Below, piece after piece: positions 1 through 6,743 of a stretch of 9,162 nt of DNA (the stretch's first letter is position 1; every line of letters begins with the position of its first letter). The translations under genes were made by a program, and so were the position numbers. Location of the stretch: assembly GCA_938014945.1 (NCBI GenBank), contig CALLQH010000071.1, positions 1-9,162 of the forward strand, given 5' to 3'. The notes beneath the pieces were generated by a model. The model had not been told where the DNA came from. It searched no databases and worked only from the letters and a program-made list of their open reading frames with translations. This DNA comes from an uncultured bacterium (GTDB lineage Bacteria > Pseudomonadota > Alphaproteobacteria > SP197).

Positions 1-2
1 GC

Positions 3-644
3 TCATGCCGCCCAGGCTTCGTTCGAGGCCGTCCGCGCGATCACCGACTGCACCGAAGGCCGTGCCTTCATGGCCTCCAGGAAGCGACGCGTGTTGGGCA
101 GATCGCCCAGGCCCGGGGTGTTCGCAAACCACAGGGCAAACATCGCCATGTAGAGATCCGCGGCGCTGAGGCGCCCCCCGGCCAGGTGGCCGCCCTCATC
201 CAGGGCGCCGTCGACCACCTGCCACTGCTGCGCCAGGACATCGGCCGAGTAGGCCTTGATCTCCCCGAAACGCGCCTCGTCGGCGATGTAGTTCTCGGGG
301 TGGAAGATATGCATGGCGGTCGGATAGATGGTCGCCGCCAGATAGGTCATCCAGCGCAGGTAGGGCGCGCGCGCCTTCGCATCGGGTGCCGGGGCGAGCC
401 CCGCGGCGGGATGGCTGTCGGCCAGATGGAGCATCATGGCCGCGGATTCGGTGAGCAGCGTGCCGTCGTCCAGGGTCAGCGCCGGCACCCGGCGCAGCGG
501 ATTGATCGCCGCGAAGGACGGCGGCTGGATGTTCTCGCGGTAGCCCGTCACCAGCACGCGGTCGTAAGGCACGCCGAGTTCCTCAAGCAGGATCTCGACC
601 GCAAGCGAGCCCGATCGGGGGCGGCCGTAGAGCGTGATGGTCAT
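3..644 (-). CDS. Glutathione S-transferase family protein
   Basis: A 213-residue protein with the two-domain layout and usual length of cytosolic GSTs. The N-terminal thioredoxin-like half starts with a beta strand and a G-R-P-R-S-G-S segment (residues 7-13) where the glutathione-activating Ser/Cys/Tyr would lie. It is followed by the cis-proline motif VPAL (53-56) and the glutathione gamma-glutamyl-binding pair E-S (66-67). The all-helical C-terminal half carries the N-capping box S-A-A-D (160-163). Family knowledge: such proteins conjugate or isomerise electrophiles with glutathione, or act as glutathione-dependent dehalogenases or lyases. The substrate cannot be inferred. The ATG lies inside the stop of the upstream acyl-CoA dehydrogenase gene (ATGA overlap), with an AGAGGGA-like site before it, so it is probably translationally coupled and last in the block visible here. 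It may detoxify a reactive enoyl or aldehyde product of its neighbours (inference). Confidence 0.9.
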   Translation of the reverse strand: MTITLYGRPRSGSLAVEILLEELGVPYDRVLVTGYRENIQPPSFAAINPLRRVPALTLDDGTLLTESAAMMLHLADSHPAAGLAPAPDAKARAPYLRWMTYLAATIYPTAMHIFHPENYIADEARFGEIKAYSADVLAQQWQVVDGALDEGGHLAGGRLSAADLYMAMFALWFANTPGLGDLPNTRRFLEAMKARPSVQSVIARTASNEAWAA

Positions 645-1804
645 GCGCGTTTCCCTCTGGCTTCCTTCAGCATGTCGCGGGCGATGACGAGCTGCTGGAT
701 CTGCGAGGTGCCCTCGTAGAGCCGGTAAATGCGCACATCGCGGTAGAGCCGCGCGGCCGGATAGTCGTTGATGTAGCCCGAACCGCCGTGGATCTGCACC
801 GCGCGGTCGGCGACTCGGCCGACCATCTCGCTGGCGTAGTACTTGGCCTCCGCGCCGATACGCGTGATGGGTTCGCCGGCCTCGCCCCGCCGCGCGGCAT
901 CGCGCACCAGCGCCCAGGCGACATCATGCTCGGTGCGGCTGTCGGCCAGCATCGCCTGGACAAGCTGGAACTCGCCGATCGCCTGGCCGAACTGCTTGCG
1001 GTCGAGCGCGTAGTTCACGGACTCATCGATCAGCCGGTCGGCGAGGCCGCAGCAGGTGGAGGCGACGTGCAGGCGGCCGCGGTCGAGCACCTTCATGGCC
1101 GTCTTGAAACCCAGCCCTTCGGCGCCGCCGATCAGGGCATCGCCCGGGATGCGGCAATCCTCGAAGATGACGTCGCAGATGTGCGCGCCCTTCTGGCCCA
1201 TCTTGTTCTCGGGCTTGCCCAGACGGATGCCCGGCGTATCGGCATCGACGATGAAGGCGGAGACGCCACGCGCGCCCTTCTCCTCCGGATTGGTGCGCGC
1301 CATGACGGTGAAGACGTTGGCCGTGGGCGCATTGGTGATGAAACGCTTGGCGCCGTTAAGGACATAACCGTTGCCGTCCTTGGTCGCCCGCGTCTTCACC
1401 GAACCGGCGTCCGAGCCGATGTCGGGCTCGGTCAGTGCAAAGCTGGAGATGAACTCGCCCGATGCGAGCTTCGGCAGATACTTGCGCTTCTGCTCCTCCG
1501 TGCCGTCGATGACGATGCCCTGGCTGCCGATGGCGACATTGGTGCCGAAGACCGAACGGAACGCGGGGGCCGCATGGGTGATCGTCCAGGCGACCTCGAC
1601 CTCCTCGGCCATGGAAAGGCCAAGGCCGCCGTATTCCTCCGGGATCGTCAGGCCGAAGAGGCCCAGTTCCTTCATCTCGTCGATGATCGCCTGGGGCACC
1701 TTGTCGGTGGCATCGACCTCGGCCTCGGCCGGGATCAGCCGCTCGTCGACGAAACGGCGCAGGGTGTCGAGAAACTGATCGAGGGTGGCTTTGTCGAGGG
1801 GCAT
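641..1804 (-). CDS. Acyl-CoA dehydrogenase
   Basis: A 387-residue flavoprotein of the usual length for short/medium-chain acyl-CoA dehydrogenases. These oxidise an acyl-CoA to the trans-2-enoyl-CoA, passing electrons through FAD to electron-transfer flavoprotein in the cytoplasm. The N-terminal helical domain includes IPEEYGGLG (54-62). The first family signature is FALTEPDIGSD (122-132). The middle beta domain runs to about residue 225. The C-terminal helical domain holds DRKQFGQAI (268-276) and the second signature QIHGGSGY (337-344). The catalytic base is probably E364 in RLYEGTSQIQ, the position used by medium- and short-chain enzymes. Chain-length and branch specificity cannot be read with confidence; isovaleryl-, glutaryl- or methylsuccinyl-type substrates are not excluded. 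The start has only a weak GGAAC-like ribosome site. The gene follows the small secreted-protein gene after a 116-bp gap and overlaps the GST gene. Confidence 0.95.
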   Translation of the reverse strand: MPLDKATLDQFLDTLRRFVDERLIPAEAEVDATDKVPQAIIDEMKELGLFGLTIPEEYGGLGLSMAEEVEVAWTITHAAPAFRSVFGTNVAIGSQGIVIDGTEEQKRKYLPKLASGEFISSFALTEPDIGSDAGSVKTRATKDGNGYVLNGAKRFITNAPTANVFTVMARTNPEEKGARGVSAFIVDADTPGIRLGKPENKMGQKGAHICDVIFEDCRIPGDALIGGAEGLGFKTAMKVLDRGRLHVASTCCGLADRLIDESVNYALDRKQFGQAIGEFQLVQAMLADSRTEHDVAWALVRDAARRGEAGEPITRIGAEAKYYASEMVGRVADRAVQIHGGSGYINDYPAARLYRDVRIYRLYEGTSQIQQLVIARDMLKEARGKRA

Positions 1805-1892
1805 GGTTCCGTTCCGGCAATCGCTCAGGCGGCGCAGACTAGGCAGAAACGAACCGGGTGCCTACGGCAAAGCCAGCCAAATCCTGCCCGGA

Positions 1893-1919
1893 GCCTCGCG
1901 CTTCCGCATGGCGGGAGGC
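1893..1919 (-). terminator. Possible weak hairpin after the secreted-protein gene
   Basis: GCCTC (1893-1897) and GAGGC (1915-1919) form an inverted repeat that extends imperfectly with GC pairs, starting 2 bp past the stop codon of the secreted-protein gene on the minus strand. No T-tract follows on that strand, so it is not a classical intrinsic terminator. It could attenuate transcription or stabilise the upstream mRNA before the acyl-CoA dehydrogenase gene. Chance pairing in GC-rich DNA is a real alternative. Confidence 0.2.
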
Positions 1920-1920
1920 A

Positions 1921-2283
1921 TCAAAGCCCCTCGGGGTTGCCCTCTTCCACCTTGCCGCTGCCCAACAGTTCGCCGTCCTGGAACCACTGCAGCATGTCGC
2001 CGTTCTTGCCGACGTGCCAGCAGCCGGCATCGTTGCCGCTGAAGGTGAAACACACCGTGTCGCCTTCGATCTTCCAGGTGCCCGACTGGCCATGGGATTT
2101 CACCGTGCCGTCGGGCGCGTAATACTCCGTGTAGGGGCCGAACTCGGTCATGCTGCCCGACACGGTATTGCCCGAGAGGGTGGTGCGGATTTCCTCGCCG
2201 TTCAGCATGGTATCCGCCCAGGCCGTGCCTGCCGTCATCGCGGCGGCGAAGGCCAGGGAAAGCACGGGACCTGCGATCTTCAT
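1921..2283 (-). CDS. Small secreted protein of unknown function
   Basis: A 120-residue protein. The start at 2283 is chosen because GAAGGA (2291-2296) lies 7 nt upstream and because it gives a clean Sec signal peptide: a short basic start (MK), a hydrophobic Ala/Leu/Met core, and an AWA|D cleavage site after about residue 23. A longer in-frame reading to 2367 would overlap the upstream gene and bury the signal. The mature part of about 97 residues is polar, with repeated short G-containing beta-strand patterns (SGNTVSG, GTWKIEGD, GKNGDMLQW, DGELLGSG), suggesting a small beta-sheet or barrel fold. Two cysteines (78 and 88) could form a periplasmic disulfide. I do not recognise a named family; similar-looking alphaproteobacterial hypothetical proteins and lipocalin-like folds come to mind, but that is only a resemblance. 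It sits 28 bp after the PLP-enzyme gene, in the same direction, so probably shares its transcript. Confidence 0.8.
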   Translation of the reverse strand: MKIAGPVLSLAFAAAMTAGTAWADTMLNGEEIRTTLSGNTVSGSMTEFGPYTEYYAPDGTVKSHGQSGTWKIEGDTVCFTFSGNDAGCWHVGKNGDMLQWFQDGELLGSGKVEEGNPEGL

Positions 2284-2290
2284 GGTGCGT

Positions 2291-2296
2291 TCCTTC
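2291..2296 (-). promoter_or_regulatory. Ribosome binding site that sets the secreted-protein start
   Basis: GAAGGA on the minus strand, 7 nt before the ATG at 2283. It supports the signal-peptide start over the upstream in-frame ATG at 2367, which lies inside the preceding gene. Confidence 0.7.
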
Positions 2297-2311
2297 TTCG
2301 AGATATGAGCC

Positions 2312-3559
2312 TCAAGCATAAACCGCGCCGGTGGCGCTGTCCTTCGTGCGGCCGGCGCGGACCTCACCGGCGGCTTCGGCCAGCACGGCGAGGAAACAGT
2401 CGACCAGTTCGTCGGGGAACGGATCGCCCAGGATGTGGATCGCGCGCGGCTCGGCGGCGCGGAAGACCACGAAGCCGCGCTTGGCCACCTCGTCGGCGAC
2501 CTGGAACATGTCCATGGTGTCCGAGCAGATGAGGAAGATGGAAAGGTCCGGCTTCTCCGGATGGCAGTGCAGGCCCTCGATGGCGCTGATACCCGCCATC
2601 AGCCGGTTGCGGCTGGCGAGGTTGCGCCGGGCGATCTCCATGTAGCCTTCCCGGCCGAGGTGGTTGAGCACGGCCCAGGCCGCCGCGATCGGGCCCGCGG
2701 CACGCGAGCCGGTGAAGGTGGTGACGCTGTAGGCGCCATAGGGCCAGGCATCGCAGGTGAAGCGCTGGCGCTTCACCATGTCGGCGTCGCGGTAGAGGAT
2801 CAGCGACGCCCCCTTGGCCGTATAGCCGTACTTGTGGAGGTCGGCCGACATGGAGGTCACGCCCGGCACGGAAAAGTCGAAGGGCGGAATCGGCTCGCCG
2901 ATGTCGCGGAAGAAGGGGGCGAGGAAACCACCCACGCAGGCATCGACATGGCAGAACAGGCCGCACTCCTGGGCGAGCGCGGCGATCTCGGGGATGGGAT
3001 CGAACTGGCCCATCGGGTAGTGCGGCGCCGAGCCGAAGAGCAGCACGGTGTTCTCGTCGATCAGCGCCTCCATGGCGCCGACATCGGCGCGGCGGTCCGC
3101 CCGTTCGTGGGCACGGCGGATCTCGATGCCCAGGTAATGTCCGGACTTCTCCAGCGAGGCATGGGCCGTGCGCGGGACGACGATATTGGGCCGCGTGATG
3201 CCGCGTTCGTCCCGGCCGTACTCGCGGGCGGTGAACAACGCCTGGAAGAGGCTTTCCGTACCGCCGATGGTCATCACGCCGTCGGCGCCCTCGGGCGCCT
3301 GCAGCAGGGAAAGGCCCATCTCGATCACCTCCCGCTCCATGCGGTGGAGGCTGGGGATCAGGCGGCCGACCAGGGCGTTGGGGTGGGAATAGGCCGTCCA
3401 GGCGCGCACCAGAAGATCGTGGACGCCATCGCCGGGATACATGGCGTAGAGCGAGAGCCGGTTGCGGTCGTGGTCGGGATCGCCCTTGCCCATCTCTGCA
3501 ATCGCGGCCATCACCGCATCGCCCGTGGTGCCCTTTTCCGGAAATGCCGTGCGCGCCAT
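2312..3559 (-). CDS. PLP-dependent lyase/decarboxylase, sphingosine-1-phosphate-lyase-like
   Basis: A 415-residue fold-type I PLP enzyme of the group II decarboxylase superfamily. Visible motifs, numbered from the chosen start: GGTES (99-103, cofactor phosphate binding), RTAHASLEKS (130-139, whose His would stack on the PLP ring), HVDACVGGF (204-212, whose Asp contacts the pyridine nitrogen) and SADLHKYGY (238-246, with Schiff-base Lys243). The HVDAC-GGF and SAD-HKYG pair resembles sphingosine-1-phosphate lyases more than glutamate or aromatic amino acid decarboxylases. S1P lyases cleave a phosphorylated amino alcohol into a fatty aldehyde and phosphoethanolamine. I see no N-terminal membrane segment, so this is a soluble protein, and its natural substrate is unknown; a different amino acid decarboxylase or aldolase activity is possible. 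The start at 3559 is preferred over 3595 because a strong GGGGAGGG site sits just upstream. It heads the minus-strand block and diverges from the SDR gene. Confidence 0.88.
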   Translation of the reverse strand: MARTAFPEKGTTGDAVMAAIAEMGKGDPDHDRNRLSLYAMYPGDGVHDLLVRAWTAYSHPNALVGRLIPSLHRMEREVIEMGLSLLQAPEGADGVMTIGGTESLFQALFTAREYGRDERGITRPNIVVPRTAHASLEKSGHYLGIEIRRAHERADRRADVGAMEALIDENTVLLFGSAPHYPMGQFDPIPEIAALAQECGLFCHVDACVGGFLAPFFRDIGEPIPPFDFSVPGVTSMSADLHKYGYTAKGASLILYRDADMVKRQRFTCDAWPYGAYSVTTFTGSRAAGPIAAAWAVLNHLGREGYMEIARRNLASRNRLMAGISAIEGLHCHPEKPDLSIFLICSDTMDMFQVADEVAKRGFVVFRAAEPRAIHILGDPFPDELVDCFLAVLAEAAGEVRAGRTKDSATGAVYA

Positions 3560-3632
3560 CGCCACCCTCCCCGCGTTGCAGTGTCGCGGGCGCATATGAC
3601 ATTGTTTTGGACAACTGTACGAGAGGCTTCAC
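3560..3632. promoter_or_regulatory. Divergent promoter region with a short dyad
   Basis: These 73 bp separate the divergent starts of the PLP enzyme (minus) and the SDR (plus), so promoters for both blocks are expected here. It is locally AT-richer than its surroundings around 3594-3619. The dyad TTGT-N5-ACAA (3602-3605 and 3611-3614) could be an operator half-site pair. The SDR ribosome site is probably GAGAGG just before 3633. I could not fit a convincing sigma70 -35/-10 pair with normal spacing on either strand. No regulator gene lies in the window. Confidence 0.5.
3565..3572 (-). promoter_or_regulatory. Ribosome binding site that sets the PLP-enzyme start
   Basis: GGGGAGGG on the minus strand, 5 nt before the ATG at 3559. 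The alternative ATG at 3595 would place this site within the coding region, would add a poorly conserved-looking 12-residue leader, and has no comparable site. Confidence 0.75.
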
Positions 3633-4379
3633 ATGGCACAGGTGATGCTCGTGACCGGCGGCAGCCGAGGCATCGGCGCGGCGATCTGCCGGCGCGCCGC
3701 CCAGGCGGGCTGGGACGTGGCGGTGAACTATCACGGCGCCGCCGACAGGGCTGCCGAGGTCGTCGCCGATGTCGAGGCTGCCGGGCAGCGCGCCGTCGCC
3801 GTGCAGGCCGATACCGCCGACGAGAGTGCGGTCGCGGCGATGTTCGGGAAGGTGGCCGATGTGCTGGGACCCGTGTCAGCGCTCATCAACAACGCCGGCA
3901 TGGTGGAAAAGCTGGACCTGCACGATCTCGATGCCGCCCGCCTGCGGCGCATGATCGATGTCAACGTCACCGGCTGCTTCATCTGCGCTCATCAGGCGCT
4001 GCGGCAGATGTCGACCCAGCTCGGCGGCGCGGGCGGCACCATCGTCAACATCTCCTCGCGCGCCTCGGCAAGCGGCGGCCTGCCCCGCTCGGTGGGTTAT
4101 GCCGCGACCAAGGGCGCGGTCGACAGCTTCACCCTGGGGCTGGCCAAGGAGGGTGCGCCCCATGGCGTACGCAGCGTCGCCATCCGGCCTGGCCTCATCC
4201 ACTCCGACATCCACATCCAGAACGGCGGCCGCGAGGCGGTGGAGGCCATGGCGAAGGCTGGCGTCCCCATGGCGCGGGCGGGCGAGCCCGAGGAAGTGGC
4301 GGGACTTGCGGTGTGGCTCTGCGGGCCTGAGGCAAGTTATGTATCGGGTGCCCTGATCGACGTCGGCGGCGGCCGCTGA
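3633..4379 (+). CDS. SDR family oxidoreductase (classical type)
   Basis: A 248-residue classical short-chain dehydrogenase/reductase of normal length. It has the Rossmann dinucleotide motif TGGSRGIG (8-15), NNAG (86-89), and the catalytic residues N111, S142, Y156 and K160 (the last two in YAATK). The Ser-to-Tyr spacing is 14 residues rather than the common 13, as in the YgfF-like/glucose-1-dehydrogenase-like subgroup. The C-terminus ends in the usual substrate-loop and SGALIDVGGG region. It would interconvert a secondary alcohol and a ketone using NAD(P)H; the Arg in the glycine motif suggests but does not prove NADP preference. It is the first gene of the plus-strand block, 25 bp ahead of the PPOX flavoprotein gene. 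It is clearly a different branch from the three SDRs at the right end of the window. Substrate unknown. Confidence 0.93.
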   Translation: MAQVMLVTGGSRGIGAAICRRAAQAGWDVAVNYHGAADRAAEVVADVEAAGQRAVAVQADTADESAVAAMFGKVADVLGPVSALINNAGMVEKLDLHDLDAARLRRMIDVNVTGCFICAHQALRQMSTQLGGAGGTIVNISSRASASGGLPRSVGYAATKGAVDSFTLGLAKEGAPHGVRSVAIRPGLIHSDIHIQNGGREAVEAMAKAGVPMARAGEPEEVAGLAVWLCGPEASYVSGALIDVGGGR

Positions 4380-4404
4380 CCCCATCCCGACCGGAACCCA
4401 CGCC

Positions 4405-5013
4405 ATGCACATCACCAGCCGCGAGCAGTTGCGCGCCCATTACGCCGAGGCCAAGGGCCGCGCAGCGCGCAAGACCATCGACCATCTGGAAGCGCACTGC
4501 CGCCGCTTCATCGCCCTGTCGCCTTTCGTGCTGCTCTCCACGGCGGCGGCCGACGGCAAGGGTGACGTGACGCCGCGCGGTGATGCGCCGGGCTTTGTCG
4601 CCGTGCTCGACGATCATCACCTCGCCATCCCAGACCGGCCGGGCAACAACCGCCTCGACAGCCTTGAGAACATCCTGGAGAACCCGGAAGTCGGCCTGTT
4701 GTTCATGATCCCCGGCTTCATGGAAACCCTGCGTATCAACGGCACGGCGGAGATCCGCACGGACGACGACCTGCGCCAGCCCTTCGCCGTCAACGACCGC
4801 CTGCCCGCCAGCGTCCTGGTGGTGCGGGTGCGCGAGGCTTTCATGCACTGCGCGAAGTCCATCATGCGCGCGCGCCTCTGGGAGGACGACGCCCGCACCG
4901 ACCGCGCCCTGATGCCGACCATCGGCCAGATCGTGAGCGACCAGATCGGCGACGAACGGCCCCAGGAAACCCAGGACCAGGTGATCGAGAGCTATCGCCC
5001 CGGTCTCTACTGA
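4405..5013 (+). CDS. PPOX-fold FMN-dependent protein (pyridoxamine 5'-phosphate oxidase-like)
   Basis: A 202-residue split-barrel flavoprotein. An N-terminal helical stretch leads to the strand FVLLSTAAADG (41-51), then DVTPRGDAPGF (54-64), and the FMN-phosphate-binding region IPDRPGNNRLDSLENI (75-90). ENPEVGLLFMIPG (92-104), ETLRINGTAEI (107-117) and the late segment ARLW (156-159) complete the pattern. This matches the subfamily I know as DR_2398-type PPOX FMN enzymes rather than true PdxH, so it is unlikely to make pyridoxal phosphate; its reaction is not established. It could reduce or oxidise a small molecule, or use F420 or FMN as cofactor. It lies between the SDR (25 bp) and the ThDP enzyme (20 bp), so it is almost certainly co-transcribed. 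The ATG at 4405 has only a weak ribosome site. Confidence 0.88.
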   Translation: MHITSREQLRAHYAEAKGRAARKTIDHLEAHCRRFIALSPFVLLSTAAADGKGDVTPRGDAPGFVAVLDDHHLAIPDRPGNNRLDSLENILENPEVGLLFMIPGFMETLRINGTAEIRTDDDLRQPFAVNDRLPASVLVVRVREAFMHCAKSIMRARLWEDDARTDRALMPTIGQIVSDQIGDERPQETQDQVIESYRPGLY

Positions 5014-5022
5014 CCGAGATAC

Positions 5023-5027
5023 AGGAG
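5023..5027 (+). promoter_or_regulatory. Strong ribosome binding site of the ThDP enzyme
   Basis: AGGAG, 6 nt before the ATG at 5034. It is the best Shine-Dalgarno site in the plus-strand block, suggesting the ThDP enzyme is its most heavily translated product (inference). Confidence 0.75.
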
Positions 5028-5033
5028 AATTCC

Positions 5034-6743
5034 ATGCCGGAAGGCAGCAACACCTCGGCCGCCCAGGTCTTCGCCGCCGCCTTCCGCCGGCACGGCGTGG
5101 AGAAGATCTTCGGCCAGTCGATCCCCTCGGCCTTTTTCCTGGCGACGCCCGAGTTCGGCATCGAGCAGTTGACCTACCGTACCGAGAACGCCGGCGCGGT
5201 GATGGCCGATGCCTACGCCCGCATCTCCCACAAGGTCGGCGTGGTGACGGCGCAGAACGGCCCGGCGGCGACCCTGCTGGTGGCGGGCCTGGCCGAGGCG
5301 CTCACCGCCTCCTCGCCCATCGTCGCCCTGGTCCAGGACACCCCGCCCATCTTCCGCGACCGCAACGCCTTCCAGGAGCTCGACCACCTGGACCTGTTCA
5401 AGGGCTGCGCCAAGTGGATCCGCCGTATCGAGGACGTGCGCCGCATCGACGACTATGTCGACATGGCCTTCCGCGCCGCGACCAGCGGACGCCCCGGCCC
5501 CGCCGTGCTGCTGGCCCCGGTCAACATCATGGAGGCCGCCCAGGCCGCGGCATCGGGCCGCGCGGAAAATCTCGGCCATGTGCCGCTTGACCGTCCCGTC
5601 GCCGACACCGCGCTTCTCGCCGAGGCCGCGCGCCTGCTCGACGGCGCCAGCAATCCGCTGGTCTGGGCCGGCGGCGGCGTCCACATGTCGGATGCCTGCG
5701 CGGCACTTGCCGCGCTGCAGGAGGAATGCCACCTGCCCGTGGCGACGACGACCATGGGCAAGGGCACGGTCGACGACGGCCATCCGCTGTCCGTCGGCGT
5801 CATCGGTTATTACATGGCGACCGGCGGCGCGACGAAGTTTCTGCGCGGCATGGTCGATGAGGCCGATGTCATCCTGGCCGTCGGCAACCGGACCAACCAG
5901 AACGGCACCGACAGCTGGAGCCTGCTGCCCCAGGGCGCACGGATCATCCACATCGATATCGATCCCCAGGAGATCGGACGCAACCACGAAGCCCTGCGCC
6001 TGGTCGGCGACGCCCGCGCGACGCTCGTCGTCCTGCGCGAGCGGCTGAAAGCCCACGGCCTGACGCGGCGCAAGGGCGCCCGCCCCGCCGTCGAGGTGCG
6101 CATTGCGCAGGGCAAGGCGGAGCATCGCGCAGAAATCACGGAGATTTCGGCTTCGAATGCCGCACCCCTGCGTCCAGAGCGGATGATGGCCGAACTCGAC
6201 CGCATCCTGACCGGCGAGCACATCGTCGTCGCCGATGCGAGTTATTCCTCCATCTGGATCTGCAACAACCTCAGCAGCCGGCGGGCAGGACAGCGCTTCC
6301 TCACACCGCGCGGCATGGCAGGCCTGGGCTGGGGCCTGCCCATGGCCATCGGCGCCAAGGTGGCGCGCCCCGATGCGCCGGTCTTCTGTCTGGCCGGCGA
6401 CGGCGGTTTTGCCCATGTCTGGTCCGAGCTGGAGACCGCGCGGCGCCTCGGCACCCATGTCGTGCTCGCCGTCCTCAACAACGAGATCCTGGGCTACCAG
6501 TGGCATGCCGAGGAGTCCCGCTACGGCAACCACACCACGGCCTGCCAGTTCACCAGCGTCAACCATGCCGCAGTCGCCGATGCCGCGGGCTGCCGCGGCG
6601 TGCGCGTGGAAAGCGCCGATGCCTTCGGCCCGGCGCTGGAAGAGGCCTTCGCCATGACCGACCGGGTGACCACGGTGCTCGACGTCGTCACCGATCCCCT
6701 CGCCCATCCCCCCATCACCGCCTTCGAGAAAGCCAGACGATGA
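5034..6743 (+). CDS. Thiamine diphosphate-dependent enzyme, acetolactate synthase/decarboxylase superfamily
   Basis: A 569-residue protein with the three-domain layout of this superfamily. The N-terminal pyrimidine-binding domain (about 6-170) has the cofactor-activating glutamate E51 in RTENAGAVMADAYAR. The central domain (about 190-330) includes VWAGGGVHMSD and the segment IIHIDIDPQEIGRN. The C-terminal pyrophosphate-binding domain (about 380-550) has the Mg-ThDP motif GDG (455-457) ending in NN (482-483). It would decarboxylate a 2-oxo acid or make or break an acyloin-type C-C bond. The usual GPG of the N-terminal loop is GPA here (76-78), and no small regulatory subunit gene follows, so biosynthetic acetolactate synthase is unlikely. 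Oxalyl-CoA decarboxylase, 2-hydroxyacyl-CoA lyase, benzoylformate decarboxylase and sulfoacetaldehyde acetyltransferase are relatives that I cannot separate by eye. Its stop overlaps the thioesterase start. Confidence 0.9.
   Translation: MPEGSNTSAAQVFAAAFRRHGVEKIFGQSIPSAFFLATPEFGIEQLTYRTENAGAVMADAYARISHKVGVVTAQNGPAATLLVAGLAEALTASSPIVALVQDTPPIFRDRNAFQELDHLDLFKGCAKWIRRIEDVRRIDDYVDMAFRAATSGRPGPAVLLAPVNIMEAAQAAASGRAENLGHVPLDRPVADTALLAEAARLLDGASNPLVWAGGGVHMSDACAALAALQEECHLPVATTTMGKGTVDDGHPLSVGVIGYYMATGGATKFLRGMVDEADVILAVGNRTNQNGTDSWSLLPQGARIIHIDIDPQEIGRNHEALRLVGDARATLVVLRERLKAHGLTRRKGARPAVEVRIAQGKAEHRAEITEISASNAAPLRPERMMAELDRILTGEHIVVADASYSSIWICNNLSSRRAGQRFLTPRGMAGLGWGLPMAIGAKVARPDAPVFCLAGDGGFAHVWSELETARRLGTHVVLAVLNNEILGYQWHAEESRYGNHTTACQFTSVNHAAVADAAGCRGVRVESADAFGPALEEAFAMTDRVTTVLDVVTDPLAHPPITAFEKARR

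Noticed and set aside
788..2122. Plus-strand open frame of about 444 codons opposite the acyl-CoA dehydrogenase
   Set aside because: Antisense shadow of a gene with clear family signatures; no domain of its own.
2435..4330. Plus-strand open frame of about 631 codons spanning the PLP gene and the SDR gene
   Set aside because: It runs antisense through the PLP enzyme, crosses the promoter region and then reads the SDR out of frame; composition is low-complexity and no motif is visible.
6500..6739. N-terminal extension of the thioesterase
   Set aside because: It overlaps the ThDP enzyme in a different frame and has no hotdog-like features; the ATGA start gives the standard family length.
5034..6743. 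Calling the ThDP enzyme ilvB (biosynthetic acetolactate synthase)
   Set aside because: No ilvN or ilvC neighbour, an altered GPG loop and a coupled thioesterase argue against it; only the superfamily is supported.
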